Shown: piece by piece, positions 49,947 through 58,330 of the stretch
Layout of the letters: each line of letters begins with the position of its first letter
How positions within the stretch are numbered: position 1 is the stretch's first letter
DNA from: Bacteroidales bacterium
GTDB taxonomy: Bacteria; Bacteroidota; Bacteroidia; Bacteroidales; Rikenellaceae
Length of the DNA stretch: 64,000 nucleotides
Assembly: GCA_949419965.1 (NCBI GenBank)
Contig: CASPAC010000001.1
Location: forward strand, 92,748-156,747
Reading direction: 5' to 3'
Position numbers and translations under genes: made by a program
The notes under the pieces: generated by a model
Database searches by the model: none
The model's input: only the letters and a program-made list of their open reading frames with translations
Told to the model about the DNA's origin: nothing

Positions 49947-50610
49947 TGGGGAGAATATCAAAAAAAGTGGATAATATTGTATAGATGCCTAACAGACCGA
50001 TGACGACGCCTGCCACATGGTTGATGGTAAGCATGTGGCGCGGGCGGAAGCGCCGGCGGAAGAGGTTGATGACGAACGCCAGGAGCGTCCACCAGGCCGC
50101 TGCGCCGCCGAAGAATCCGGCGATGACGAAAAGCGCCCGCACGAAGCCGCCGAAGCCTGCGCCCGTGACGTCGCCCGACGAGATGTTGAACACGGCGAAG
50201 AACGCCAGGATGTAGGGGATTACCATGATGAAGTTGGCGATCGTCAGCCCGAAGATCGAAGCGAAATCCTGCCACAGCGAACTTTTGCCGGCGCGGTTGC
50301 GGCGGATCTGCGGCACGGGGTTCTGCGAAAAGATGTAGACCCCGACGACGATTACTAACAATCCGCCCACGATGCGCAGCAGGGTGTTGTACTGCTCGAT
50401 CTGGCTCTGGAGCATCGAGTAGAAGAAGAACGCTGCCATGGCCATGAACGTGTCGGCGCAGGCTACGCCGATGCCCGAGACGATGCCCGAACGCCGGTTC
50501 TTGGAGAGCGTGCGCTGGATGCAGAGCACGGCTACGGGGCCGACGGTAATCGAAGCGGCGATGCCTACGCAGATGCCGCGAAAGAGGACTTCCAGGGTTT
50601 CGAATGACAT
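49933..50610 (-). CDS. LysE-family translocator
   Basis: This 225-residue membrane protein has six helices and the LysE/RhtB signature near the N-terminus (GICVGIAASITVGPVAVLCI, SGIGVACADTFMAMAAFFF). Members export amino acids such as lysine, homoserine or threonine. The substrate is not readable here. The start at 50610 (MSFETLEVLF) fits the family; the long in-frame extension upstream is translation through the 73-bp repeat and not coding. It heads a ten-gene run ending with yidD. Confidence 0.87.
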   Translation of the reverse strand: MSFETLEVLFRGICVGIAASITVGPVAVLCIQRTLSKNRRSGIVSGIGVACADTFMAMAAFFFYSMLQSQIEQYNTLLRIVGGLLVIVVGVYIFSQNPVPQIRRNRAGKSSLWQDFASIFGLTIANFIMVIPYILAFFAVFNISSGDVTGAGFGGFVRALFVIAGFFGGAAAWWTLLAFVINLFRRRFRPRHMLTINHVAGVVIGLLGIYTILSTFFDILPNVGH

Positions 50611-50693
50611 GGTTTCGGTTGGGTGTGCGGGGATAGCCCTGCTGCGGGCGAAGCGAACGGATTCGGCTGCGCCGGGGCGGCGGTTATCCCGCA

Positions 50694-50725
50694 CAAAGAT
50701 ACGAATAAGCGAGCGCAAAAGCAAA
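50694..50725 (-). promoter_or_regulatory. Consensus promoter formed by the second repeat copy, upstream of the LysE-type run
   Basis: On the minus strand TTTG (50725-50722), a 20-nt spacer and TATCTTTG (50701-50694) reproduce exactly the arrangement before the flippase. Transcription would start near 50687, about 77 nt before the LysE-type start codon. Confidence 0.72.
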
Positions 50726-50842
50726 CTCGTTTGCATTTTGCCGAGCGGGAGTATCTTGGGCGCAGCCAAAGTCGAATAAGCGAGCGCAAAAGCAAACTCG
50801 TTTGCATTTTGCCGAGCGGGAGTATCTTGGGCGCAGCCAAAG
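50694..50842 (-). repeat. Second copy of the tandem 73-bp hairpin repeat, inverted
   Basis: Two units, with CAAAG landmarks at 50694, 50767 and 50838 (periods of 73 and 71 bp), match the repeat at 9144-9290 on the opposite strand. Both units here carry the GCAAACTCGTTTGC palindrome. A 2-nt deletion destroys the -7 box of the distal unit, so only the gene-proximal unit keeps a full promoter. Confidence 0.85.
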
Positions 50843-50973
50843 ATATGAAAAAGGTGCGACATCCGCACCACGGTCGACGAAAAAAGGCACGCCGATTGCG
50901 CTTAAGGTCGGATATGTTGATAAAATATCGAAAACTTCGGTTCGGGGGATGCCGCACCGAATCTGAAAAAAGG

Positions 50974-50981
50974 TAAATTTG
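50974..50981 (+). promoter_or_regulatory. -7 element of the DUF3467 gene
   Basis: TAAATTTG matches TAnnTTTG and lies 87 nt upstream of the start codon at 51069. No TTTG occurs at the expected upstream distance. Confidence 0.55.
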
Positions 50982-51068
50982 CATCGACGAGGATAATCGG
51001 GCGAACGGCTGCAAAGATTTGCGTGGCTGTGCGGTGCCGGAGTCGTCTTTTCTAATTTTCAAGAAGAT

Positions 51069-51374
51069 ATGGCAGAAATGAAACAATTCGGACTCGATGT
51101 GGAGCTGGACGAGCAGACGGCGCAAGGCCACTATTCGAACCTGGCGATCATATCGCATTCGTCGTCGGAGTTCATCATCGACTTCGCGGCCGTCCTGCCG
51201 GGCGTGCAGAAAGCGCGCGTGAAGAGCCGCATCATTCTTACGCCCGAGCATGCCAAGCGGCTGCTCCGCTCTTTGCAGGAGAACATCGTACGCTACGAGA
51301 GCAACGTGGGCAAGATCGAGATTCCCACGCCTCCGCCGGCATCGGACGCCGGCCCCAAGATGGGGGAAGCGTAA
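51069..51374 (+). CDS. DUF3467 protein
   Basis: This 101-residue protein has no signal peptide or membrane helix. It matches DUF3467: GHYSNLAIISHSSSEFIIDF, VKSRIILTPEHAKRLLRSLQ, and a C-terminal proline-rich segment (IEIPTPPPASD). The family is widespread in Bacteroidetes and some other phyla and has no known function. The gene is monocistronic, with its own promoter and a strong terminator. Confidence 0.88.
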   Translation: MAEMKQFGLDVELDEQTAQGHYSNLAIISHSSSEFIIDFAAVLPGVQKARVKSRIILTPEHAKRLLRSLQENIVRYESNVGKIEIPTPPPASDAGPKMGEA

Positions 51375-51375
51375 T

Positions 51376-51407
51376 AAACGAGGAGCCTTCCGGAAGGCTC
51401 CTCGTTT
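51376..51407. terminator. Perfect-palindrome terminator after the DUF3467 gene
   Basis: AAACGAGGAGCCTTCC (51376-51391) is followed directly by its exact complement (51392-51407), a 16-bp palindrome ending in TTT with AAA on the other side. It could serve both the DUF3467 gene and the convergent folC. Confidence 0.88.
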
Positions 51408-51466
51408 CATCTATACCGAATCAGGAAACCACCGGTTTCCCAGTGCCGTGGCGTTTCGAAACCGTT

Positions 51467-52756
51467 TTACAATACCTCCGCCACTACATAGGTGCTGCCT
51501 CCGATGAAGATCATGTCTTCGGGGGCGGCCAGTTCGCGTGCCCGGGCCAGCGCTTCCGCCACAGTCTCCGCAGTCTCGCCCTTCAGTCCATAAATCGCCG
51601 CTTTCGCGGCCAGTTCGGCGGCCGGCAGGGAGCGGTGGCTCTGCGCCGCCGTGAAGATGTAGTGCGCATCGCGGGGCAGGAGCGGCAGGGTGTGGGCCAG
51701 ATCCTTGTCGCGTACGAATCCTATCACACAATAGAGTTTCTTGTGGGGCGTGGCGTTGAGCTGCTCGGCTACGCAGGCGATGCCGTGGGCGTTGTGTCCC
51801 GTGTCGCATACGGTAAGCGGCGCTTCGGCGATCCGCTGCCAGCGGCCGCATAGCGAGGTGTTGGCCGCTGCATGGCGTACGCCTTCCACAAAGGCGCGGC
51901 GCGATATGGTAAGCGGCGTCTCCTCGTGCAGGAAGTCGACCGTCGCCGCGGCCGTCACGATGTTGCGGCGTTGGTAGCTGCCCGCCAGATCGAGGTGGAG
52001 GTCGTAGGCCCGGTTGTCGCGCAGGCGGCGCAGGCGGAACTGTTGGCCGTTGTCCTTTGCGGACTGTTCTTCGCAGGCGAAGACTTCTTCGGCATAGATC
52101 GTCTTCGACTTGTTGGCTGCGGCGGCTTGTTCGATTACCGGATTGTAGCGCGCGTCGCCCTCGCCGATGATGACGGGGATGCTTTTCTTGATGATGCCCG
52201 CTTTCTCGGCGGCGATCTTTTGCAGGGTGTCGCCCAGCAGGTCGGTGTGATCCAGACCGATGTTGGTAATGACGCTCACGATGGGTACGATGATGTTCGT
52301 TGCATCGAGCCGTCCGCCCAGTCCGGTTTCTATGACGGCCACCTCCACGTCGCTCTGGGCGAAGCAGTCGAAGGCCAGCGCTGCGGTCATTTCGAAGAAC
52401 GAGAGGCCGAGTTCCACCATCTTGTCGTGGTGTTTGTCCACGAAGTTGACCACTTTTTGCTTGGGGATCATTTCGCCGTCGACGCGGATGCGTTCCCGGA
52501 AGTCGGTCAGATGCGGCGAAGTGAAAAGCCCTGTGCGATACCCGGCCTGTTGGAGTACTGAGGCGATGATGTGCGATACGGAGCCTTTGCCGTTGGTGCC
52601 GGCCACGTGGATCGTGAAGAAGTTGCGCTGCGGGTTGCCCATGTGGCGGCAGAACGCGGCGATACGCTCCAATCCCGGTTTGTAGGCCGTGGCGCCTTTG
52701 GTTTCGTAGGCGGGGAGGGCCTGGAAGAGGAATTCGAGGGTTTGGGTATAGTTCAT
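51467..52756 (-). CDS. folC: Dihydrofolate synthase / folylpolyglutamate synthase
   Basis: This 429-residue Mur-ligase-fold enzyme adds glutamate to dihydropteroate and to folates. The ATP loop is HVAGTNGKGSVSHIIASVLQ. It also shows FTSPHLTDFRERIRVDGEMI, ETGLGGRLDATNII and DTGHNAHGIACVAEQL in the C-terminal domain. Length is normal. It lies 31 bp after lnt on the same strand. folK of the same pathway is in the flippase operon. Confidence 0.95.
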   Translation of the reverse strand: MNYTQTLEFLFQALPAYETKGATAYKPGLERIAAFCRHMGNPQRNFFTIHVAGTNGKGSVSHIIASVLQQAGYRTGLFTSPHLTDFRERIRVDGEMIPKQKVVNFVDKHHDKMVELGLSFFEMTAALAFDCFAQSDVEVAVIETGLGGRLDATNIIVPIVSVITNIGLDHTDLLGDTLQKIAAEKAGIIKKSIPVIIGEGDARYNPVIEQAAAANKSKTIYAEEVFACEEQSAKDNGQQFRLRRLRDNRAYDLHLDLAGSYQRRNIVTAAATVDFLHEETPLTISRRAFVEGVRHAAANTSLCGRWQRIAEAPLTVCDTGHNAHGIACVAEQLNATPHKKLYCVIGFVRDKDLAHTLPLLPRDAHYIFTAAQSHRSLPAAELAAKAAIYGLKGETAETVAEALARARELAAPEDMIFIGGSTYVVAEVL

Positions 52757-52787
52757 AGTCTGGGTGTGTGTCGCCGGACGGGCGTCG

Positions 52788-54353
52788 TTATTCTATGAGG
52801 TGGTTTCGCTTTTTTATCCGGTAGGCGAGGTAGTAGAGCACCGAGAGCAGCAGGACGTATTCGGCCATGCGGCCCAACCAGTCGCCGTAGCGGGTGTAGA
52901 AAGTCTGTTGCGAGTGGAGCGGGACGTCGGCCGTGAGGATGCCGCGCTCCGCCCAGCCGAGGGTGGCGCCCACATCGCCGCGTGCCGAGATGAAGCCCGA
53001 ACGCCCCGTGTTGGCCGAGCGGGCGATTGCCCGGCGGTGCTCGATGGCCCGCAGGCGCGAGATGGCGAACAGGTGGCGGTAGCCTGGCGTGTCGCCCCAC
53101 CAGCCGTCGTTGGAGATGATGGCCATGAATTGCGCGCCGCGGCGGACGAAGCCGCCGTAGAAGTCGCCGTAGAGACCTTCGTAGCAGATCGCCGGGCCGG
53201 CCGTGATGCCGGCATGCGTGAATGCCGTGCCGTGTTCGCCCACGCCGATTTGCCCCAGCGTGCCGCCCAGGTCGATGACCAGGAATTCGAGCCATTCGAA
53301 GAGCCACGGCATCGGGGTCTTCTCCACGCCGATGACCAGACGCCCCTTGTGGTGGAGCTGGCGGCGGCCTGCGGTGTCGAGGCCCAGTGCACTATTGAAG
53401 ATGTCGTAGTAGCCGTTCGTGTAGGGGTCGAAGCGTGCCGTGCGGGTCTGCATGCCGGCCGGATAGCGGCGCAGGGTGTTGGCGCCTGTGACGAGCAGGG
53501 CGCCCGGGGCGCGGCGGCGCAGGGTGTCGAGCAGTTCGTCGGGGAAGGCGCCTGCGACCTCGGGTTCCCGATAGTAGCCGGGCAGCGCCGTTTCGGGCAG
53601 CAGGATGAATTGTGCGTCGGCCGGCACCTGCGCCAGCAGGTCGACGATGTTGCGCTCTTGCCGTGCGGCGTCGGAGTGGAATTTGTCGTAGCAGTCGACG
53701 TTGGGCTGGATGATCGTTACGCGTGCCGTGCCTTGGTCGGGGGTTTCCCAAGTCAGCCACATGACGAGCGACAAGGTTACGGGCGCAAGCAACATGCAGC
53801 CGGCCGCAATCCAGCGGCGGACGTTGCGGCGATGCTGCCACGCTTCGAAGAAGAGAATATTGCACAGCAGCACCCACAGCGAACCGCCGAAGACACCCGT
53901 GTATTCGTACCATTGCACGGCCCACACGTCGTGCGAGAAGCCGTTGCCGAGAATCAGCCACGGCCAGGAGAATTCGCCCACGGTATACCAGTATTCGGTG
54001 GCGATCCATGCTGCGGCCAGCACGGTGTAGGCCAAGGGCTTGGGTGCTTTCTTCGAAAAGGTGTGGTAGAGCATGAACGCGATCATGTTCAGCGTCGTCG
54101 AGGCGAGCGTGGCCGCCACCGGCCCCACGGGCGTGGCATGCCAGATCCACCAGACGGTGGCCGCGTTCCACAGCGCGAAAGTCAGCGCCGCCCACCCGAA
54201 AACCCGCCACCAGGAGCGGCGCGAGGCGTCGTAGGTCGATGCGAGCCGCAAGAGCGGCACGAGCGCCACGGGTAGTGTAAGCCCTGTGAGGGAGAGCCAG
54301 CCGCCCGAGAGCAGGATGACCGAACCGATGACCGCCGCGATTTTACGAGACAT
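52788..54353 (-). CDS. lnt: Apolipoprotein N-acyltransferase
   Basis: This 521-residue inner-membrane enzyme acylates the N-terminal cysteine of lipoproteins. About seven membrane helices flank a nitrilase-type domain in the periplasm. The catalytic triad is Glu in ILLPETALPGYY, Lys in HHKGRLVIGVEKTP and Cys in GPAICYEGLYGDF. The ATG at 54353 (MSRKIAAVIGSV) was chosen over one 11 codons upstream. Several lipoproteins in the window are expected substrates. Confidence 0.93.
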   Translation of the reverse strand: MSRKIAAVIGSVILLSGGWLSLTGLTLPVALVPLLRLASTYDASRRSWWRVFGWAALTFALWNAATVWWIWHATPVGPVAATLASTTLNMIAFMLYHTFSKKAPKPLAYTVLAAAWIATEYWYTVGEFSWPWLILGNGFSHDVWAVQWYEYTGVFGGSLWVLLCNILFFEAWQHRRNVRRWIAAGCMLLAPVTLSLVMWLTWETPDQGTARVTIIQPNVDCYDKFHSDAARQERNIVDLLAQVPADAQFILLPETALPGYYREPEVAGAFPDELLDTLRRRAPGALLVTGANTLRRYPAGMQTRTARFDPYTNGYYDIFNSALGLDTAGRRQLHHKGRLVIGVEKTPMPWLFEWLEFLVIDLGGTLGQIGVGEHGTAFTHAGITAGPAICYEGLYGDFYGGFVRRGAQFMAIISNDGWWGDTPGYRHLFAISRLRAIEHRRAIARSANTGRSGFISARGDVGATLGWAERGILTADVPLHSQQTFYTRYGDWLGRMAEYVLLLSVLYYLAYRIKKRNHLIE

Positions 54354-54373
54354 GGAGAGGGGGTTTATGCCTG

Positions 54374-54381
54374 CAAAAGTA
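54374..54381 (-). promoter_or_regulatory. -7 element of lnt
   Basis: The minus strand reads TACTTTTG, matching TAnnTTTG, 20 nt upstream of the lnt start codon. Confidence 0.5.
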
Positions 54382-54467
54382 GTCAAACGACGGCATATTT
54401 CAAAAATAAGAGGTGGCGATTTTCGCGGTTTTGTGCCGTGCCGATGATGCCGGATCGAAAAAAATCG

Positions 54468-54475
54468 TATATTTG
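54468..54475 (+). promoter_or_regulatory. -7 element of the galK cluster
   Basis: TATATTTG matches TAnnTTTG, 55 nt upstream of the galK start codon. It is the only match in the divergent region facing right. Confidence 0.6.
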
Positions 54476-54530
54476 CTTAATTGTTCGTGCCGGCGCTTTT
54501 CGCCGCACGGGTCTGAACCGATAGTCCGAT

Positions 54531-55664
54531 ATGATAGAAACCAAGGCAGTTGCTGAGAAATTCGCTTCGATTTACGGGTCGGGCGCTTCGTTGTTCGTTT
54601 CGCCGGGCCGCATCAACCTTATTGGCGAGCACATCGACTATAATGGCGGGTTCGTCTTCCCGGGCGCTGTGGACAAGGGAATCGTGGCGGCCGTCCGCCC
54701 CAACGGCACCGACCGCGTGCGGGCCTTTGCGCTCGACTTGGGCGAGGAGGCCGTTTTCAGGCTGGATGAAGCGGACAAGCCAGTGCAGGCGTGGGCTTGC
54801 TATCTGTTCGGCGTGTGCCGCGAAATGCAGAAACGCGGCGGGGAGGTCGGCGGTTTCGACACCGTTTTCGCGGGCGATGTGCCCCTGGGTGCCGGCATGT
54901 CGTCGTCGGCCGCTCTGGAGTCGGTCTATGCTTTTGCCCTGAACGAGTTGTTCGGGTGCGGCATCGACGGGTTCGAACTGGCGCGCATCGGCCAGGCCAC
55001 CGAACACAACTATTGCGGCGTCAAATGCGGCATCATGGATCAGTTCGCCTCGATTTTTGGCAAGAAAGGGCATCTGATGCGGCTGGACTGCCGGTCGATG
55101 GAGTTCGAATATTTCCCGTTCGATCCCGAGGGGTACAGGTTGGTGCTGCTCGATTCGCGGGTAAAGCACGAGTTGGTCGGATCTCCCTACAACGATCGCC
55201 GGGTGTCGTGCGAGCGGGTCGCCGCGGCATTGGGGCAGGAGTTGCTGCGCGGTGCCACGATGGAGCGGCTCGATGCGATTCGGGAGCGGATTTCGCCGGA
55301 GGATTACAAGCGCGCCCGTTATGTGATCGGCGAGGAGCGCCGCGTGTTGGAGGTGTGCGACGCTTTGCAGCGGGGCGATTACGAGACCGTGGGCGCCTGC
55401 ATGTTCGAAACCCATCGCGGCATGTCGGAAGACTACGAAGTGTCGTGCGAGGAACTGGATTTTCTGGTCGCGGTGGCCCGGGAGTGCGGCGTGACGGGTT
55501 CCCGCATCATGGGCGGCGGCTTCGGCGGCTGCACGATCAATTTGGTGCGGGACGAACTCTGCGATGCTTTCCTTGCCGAAGCCCAAAAGCGGTTCGACGA
55601 AAAATATGGCCATGAACCGTGGGTTTACGATGTCGTGATTTCCGACGGCGCGCGAAGATTGTAG
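54531..55664 (+). CDS. galK: Galactokinase
   Basis: This 377-residue GHMP kinase phosphorylates galactose at C1. The galactokinase signature GRINLIGEHIDYNGG is at the N-terminus. GDVPLGAGMSSSAALESVYA is the ATP loop, CGIMDQFASIFGKKGH holds the catalytic Asp, and GSRIMGGGFGGCTINLV is the third motif. It is followed by galE after 41 bp and by a nucleotidyltransferase gene, but galT is absent from the cluster. Confidence 0.95.
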   Translation: MIETKAVAEKFASIYGSGASLFVSPGRINLIGEHIDYNGGFVFPGAVDKGIVAAVRPNGTDRVRAFALDLGEEAVFRLDEADKPVQAWACYLFGVCREMQKRGGEVGGFDTVFAGDVPLGAGMSSSAALESVYAFALNELFGCGIDGFELARIGQATEHNYCGVKCGIMDQFASIFGKKGHLMRLDCRSMEFEYFPFDPEGYRLVLLDSRVKHELVGSPYNDRRVSCERVAAALGQELLRGATMERLDAIRERISPEDYKRARYVIGEERRVLEVCDALQRGDYETVGACMFETHRGMSEDYEVSCEELDFLVAVARECGVTGSRIMGGGFGGCTINLVRDELCDAFLAEAQKRFDEKYGHEPWVYDVVISDGARRL

Positions 55665-55705
55665 GGCTGCCGGCAAGTCGGACGCATGGAGTATTTCGGA
55701 AACAT

Positions 55706-56734
55706 ATGAAGAAAGGAACCGTTCTCGTTTCGGGCGGTGCCGGGTATATCGGCACCCATACGGCGGTCGAGTTAGTCGCCGCCGGTTACGGCGTAGTGAT
55801 CGTCGACAACCTTGCCAATTCGGAAGCCTGCGCCGTCGAGGGCGTGCGGCGCATCACGGGCATCGAGGTGCCGTTCGAGCAGGTCGATGCCTGCGACGGG
55901 CAGGCCCTGCGGGGCGTCTTCGAAAAATACGGGTTCGTCTCGGCGATCCATTTCGCGGCGTTCAAGGCCGTGGGCGAATCGGTGGCCGATCCGCTCAAGT
56001 ACTATCGCAACAACCTGACGTCGTTCATGAATCTGTGCGCCCTGATGCACGAATTCGGACGCTCCGACGTGGTGTTTTCCTCGTCGGCCACGGTCTACGG
56101 CCAGGCCGGGGTGCTGCCCGTGACGGAGCGGTCGCCGCGCTTGCCTGCGACCTCGCCCTACGGCAATACCAAGCAGATGGCCGAGGACATCCTGCGCGAC
56201 TGCTGCGCGGCCTACGCGTGCATGCGGGGTATTGCGCTGCGCTATTTCAACCCCATCGGCGCCCATCCGTCGACCCTGATCGGCGAACTGCCGCGCGGGG
56301 TGCCGCAGAATCTGGTGCCCTACATCACGCAGACGGCGGCGGGCATCCGTCCCTGCCTTTCGATCTTCGGCAACGATTATCCGACGCCCGACGGCACTTG
56401 TCTGCGCGACTATATTGATGTGGTCGACTTGGCCCGCGCGCATGTCGCGGCCGTGGATCGCATGACGCAGGGCCGCATGGAGGCCTCCTACGAGGTTTTC
56501 AACATCGGCACCGGCCGGCCCGTTTCGGTGCTGGAGCTGGTCGAGGGGTTCGAGAGGGCCAATGGAGTGGAGGTGCCCCGCAAGTTCGCACCGCGGCGTG
56601 CCGGCGACGTGCCCGCCGTGTGGGCCGACACCCGATTGGCTGCCCGGGCGCTGGGCTGGCAGGCTGTCCGGCCGCTCGAAGAGACGCTGCGCACGGCCTG
56701 GGCCTGGGAAAAACGGATCAGAGGGATAAAATAA
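55706..56734 (+). CDS. galE: UDP-glucose 4-epimerase
   Basis: This 342-residue short-chain dehydrogenase family enzyme interconverts UDP-galactose and UDP-glucose. The NAD loop is VSGGAGYIGTHTAVELVAAG. The catalytic Ser and the YxxxK motif are in FSSSATVYGQAG and SPYGNTKQMAEDIL, and DYIDVVDLARAHVAA is a family motif. The start at 55706 (MKKGTVLVSG) gives the normal length. It is 10 bp from the following nucleotidyltransferase gene. Confidence 0.95.
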   Translation: MKKGTVLVSGGAGYIGTHTAVELVAAGYGVVIVDNLANSEACAVEGVRRITGIEVPFEQVDACDGQALRGVFEKYGFVSAIHFAAFKAVGESVADPLKYYRNNLTSFMNLCALMHEFGRSDVVFSSSATVYGQAGVLPVTERSPRLPATSPYGNTKQMAEDILRDCCAAYACMRGIALRYFNPIGAHPSTLIGELPRGVPQNLVPYITQTAAGIRPCLSIFGNDYPTPDGTCLRDYIDVVDLARAHVAAVDRMTQGRMEASYEVFNIGTGRPVSVLELVEGFERANGVEVPRKFAPRRAGDVPAVWADTRLAARALGWQAVRPLEETLRTAWAWEKRIRGIK

Positions 56735-56744
56735 AATTATAATT

Positions 56745-57644
56745 ATGAAACCTACGCTTTTTGTATTGGCGGCCGGCATGGGGTCGCGTTATGGCGGTCT
56801 CAAACAATTGGACGGTCTCGGCCCCCATGGGGAGACCATCATGGATTATTCGATTTTCGATGCCGTCCGCAGCGGCTTCGGCAAAGTGGTCTTCGTCATC
56901 CGCAAGGATTTCGAGCAGGATTTCCGCGAAAAGGTGCTCTCGAAATACGAGAACCACGTTGCGGTGGAGATCGTTTTCCAATCGGTCGATGCGTTGCCCG
57001 AAGGTTTCGTGTGTCCGGAGGGCCGTACCAAGCCGTGGGGCACGAACCACGCCGTGCTGATGGGCAAGGAGGCGATCCGCGAGCCGTTCGCTGTCATCAA
57101 TGCCGATGACTTCTACGGCCGCGACGGCTTCCGTGTGCTGGCCGAGTGGCTCTCGAAGGCCTCGGGCGAAAATCGCTATTGCATGGTGGGCTACCGCGTG
57201 GGCAACACGCTTTCGGAGAGCGGCACCGTGTCGCGCGGCATCTGCTGCACCGACTCCCAGGGCTATCTGACCGGCGTCGTGGAGCGTACCGACATCGCGC
57301 GCATCGACGGCAAGATCACTTTCACGGGCGACGACGGCCGCCCTGCGACCACCGACGACACGACGCCCGTGTCGATGAACATGTGGGGCTTCACGCCCGA
57401 TTATTTCCGCTATTCGGAGGAGGCTTTCAAGGCGTTTCTGGCCGAAAACATCGACAAGCCCAAGTGCGAGTTCTACATTCCCTACGTGGTCAACGAATTG
57501 ATCGTCGGCGGCAAGGCGACGGTCGAAGTGCTCGACACCACGGCCAAGTGGTTCGGCGTGACCTATGCCGAAGACCGGCAGGGCGTGGTCGACAAGATTC
57601 GCGAGTTGGTTGCGGCCGGCGAATACCCCGAGAAGCTGTGGTAG
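56745..57644 (+). CDS. NTP-transferase family nucleotidyltransferase
   Basis: This 299-residue enzyme has the nucleotidyltransferase signature LFVLAAGMGSRYGGLKQLDG near the N-terminus, GTNHAVLMGKEAIREPFAVI and the metal-binding NADDFYGRDGF. The fold is that of enzymes that make NDP-sugars from sugar 1-phosphates. Its place after galK and galE suggests a UTP-dependent hexose-1-phosphate uridylyltransferase, but the substrate is not proven by motifs. A strong terminator follows. Confidence 0.86.
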   Translation: MKPTLFVLAAGMGSRYGGLKQLDGLGPHGETIMDYSIFDAVRSGFGKVVFVIRKDFEQDFREKVLSKYENHVAVEIVFQSVDALPEGFVCPEGRTKPWGTNHAVLMGKEAIREPFAVINADDFYGRDGFRVLAEWLSKASGENRYCMVGYRVGNTLSESGTVSRGICCTDSQGYLTGVVERTDIARIDGKITFTGDDGRPATTDDTTPVSMNMWGFTPDYFRYSEEAFKAFLAENIDKPKCEFYIPYVVNELIVGGKATVEVLDTTAKWFGVTYAEDRQGVVDKIRELVAAGEYPEKLW

Positions 57645-57676
57645 CCGCCAGGCAGGGAAAGCAGCATCTGTTGACG

Positions 57677-57713
57677 CAAGACCCGGAGGAGATGCTCCGG
57701 GTCTTGTTTTATT
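57677..57713. terminator. Terminator after the galactose cluster
   Basis: CAAGACCCGGAG (57677-57688), a 6-nt loop and CTCCGGGTCTTG (57695-57706) form a perfect 12-bp stem followed by TTTTATT. The convergent membrane-protein gene ends at its right edge. Confidence 0.92.
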
Positions 57714-58314
57714 CTGCCGGTTTGCCGTTGTAGATGAACCGGGCCAGGCCGTAGATGTAGCGCCGGAAGCCCGGACGATAAGCCAGCAGACGGTCGAACC
57801 ATCCGAGGTGTCGGCCGGTCAGGCGCACCACGATACCTACGTAGAACATGGCGAAGAGCGTGCCGATGCCTACGATGTGCCACTGCCACGCTCCGAAAAA
57901 GAGATAGCAAGCCGCTATGCCGAGGGCCACGAGCAGGATGTCGACTGCGATTTTTACCTTGGGGAAGTCGATGCCCGTCGTTCGGCTGACAGCGACGGGA
58001 AATCCCTCGCCGGGCATGGTCACGCTGCCGCAGCGCACTTCGAGCGCGATGCCGATGCCGAGCAGGGTGCAGCCGGTTGCCTGGGCCAGCGCCTGCTGCC
58101 AGAGACCGACGGGCATGAGCCACGAGGTAAGCCGCATGTTCACGTCGATGAGCATGCCGAAGAGGAAGCCGATGACCAGCTGGAACAACTGCACCCAGAT
58201 GACGCTCGAACCCAGCATCGAACGCACGCAGACGGCTACGCCTACGGTCATGACGAACAGCGACAAAAGCAACAGCAGATGCTGCCAGCAAAAGGAAACG
58301 ATTTTTTCTTTCAT
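57709..58314 (-). CDS. YczE/YitT-like membrane protein
   Basis: This 201-residue protein has five membrane helices (LLLLLSLFVMTVGVAVCVRS, QLFQLVIGFLFGMLIDVNMR and others). It matches the YczE/DUF6198 type with GSSVIWVQ and VSRTTGIDFPKVKIAVDILL. The function is unknown; relatives are proposed transporters. The ATG at 58314 was chosen; a GTG at 58326 would extend it by four residues. It follows prfC closely on the same strand. Confidence 0.8.
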   Translation of the reverse strand: MKEKIVSFCWQHLLLLLSLFVMTVGVAVCVRSMLGSSVIWVQLFQLVIGFLFGMLIDVNMRLTSWLMPVGLWQQALAQATGCTLLGIGIALEVRCGSVTMPGEGFPVAVSRTTGIDFPKVKIAVDILLVALGIAACYLFFGAWQWHIVGIGTLFAMFYVGIVVRLTGRHLGWFDRLLAYRPGFRRYIYGLARFIYNGKPAE

Positions 58315-58330
58315 GATGCGTTTCACCTGA

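Larger units (their letters stand above)
50611..51068. other. Intergenic region between the LysE-type run and the DUF3467 gene
   Basis: This 458-bp divergent region carries the second, inverted copy of the 73-bp repeat with its promoter facing left (50694-50842) and a -7 element facing right (50974-50981). I see no gene in it. Confidence 0.7.
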
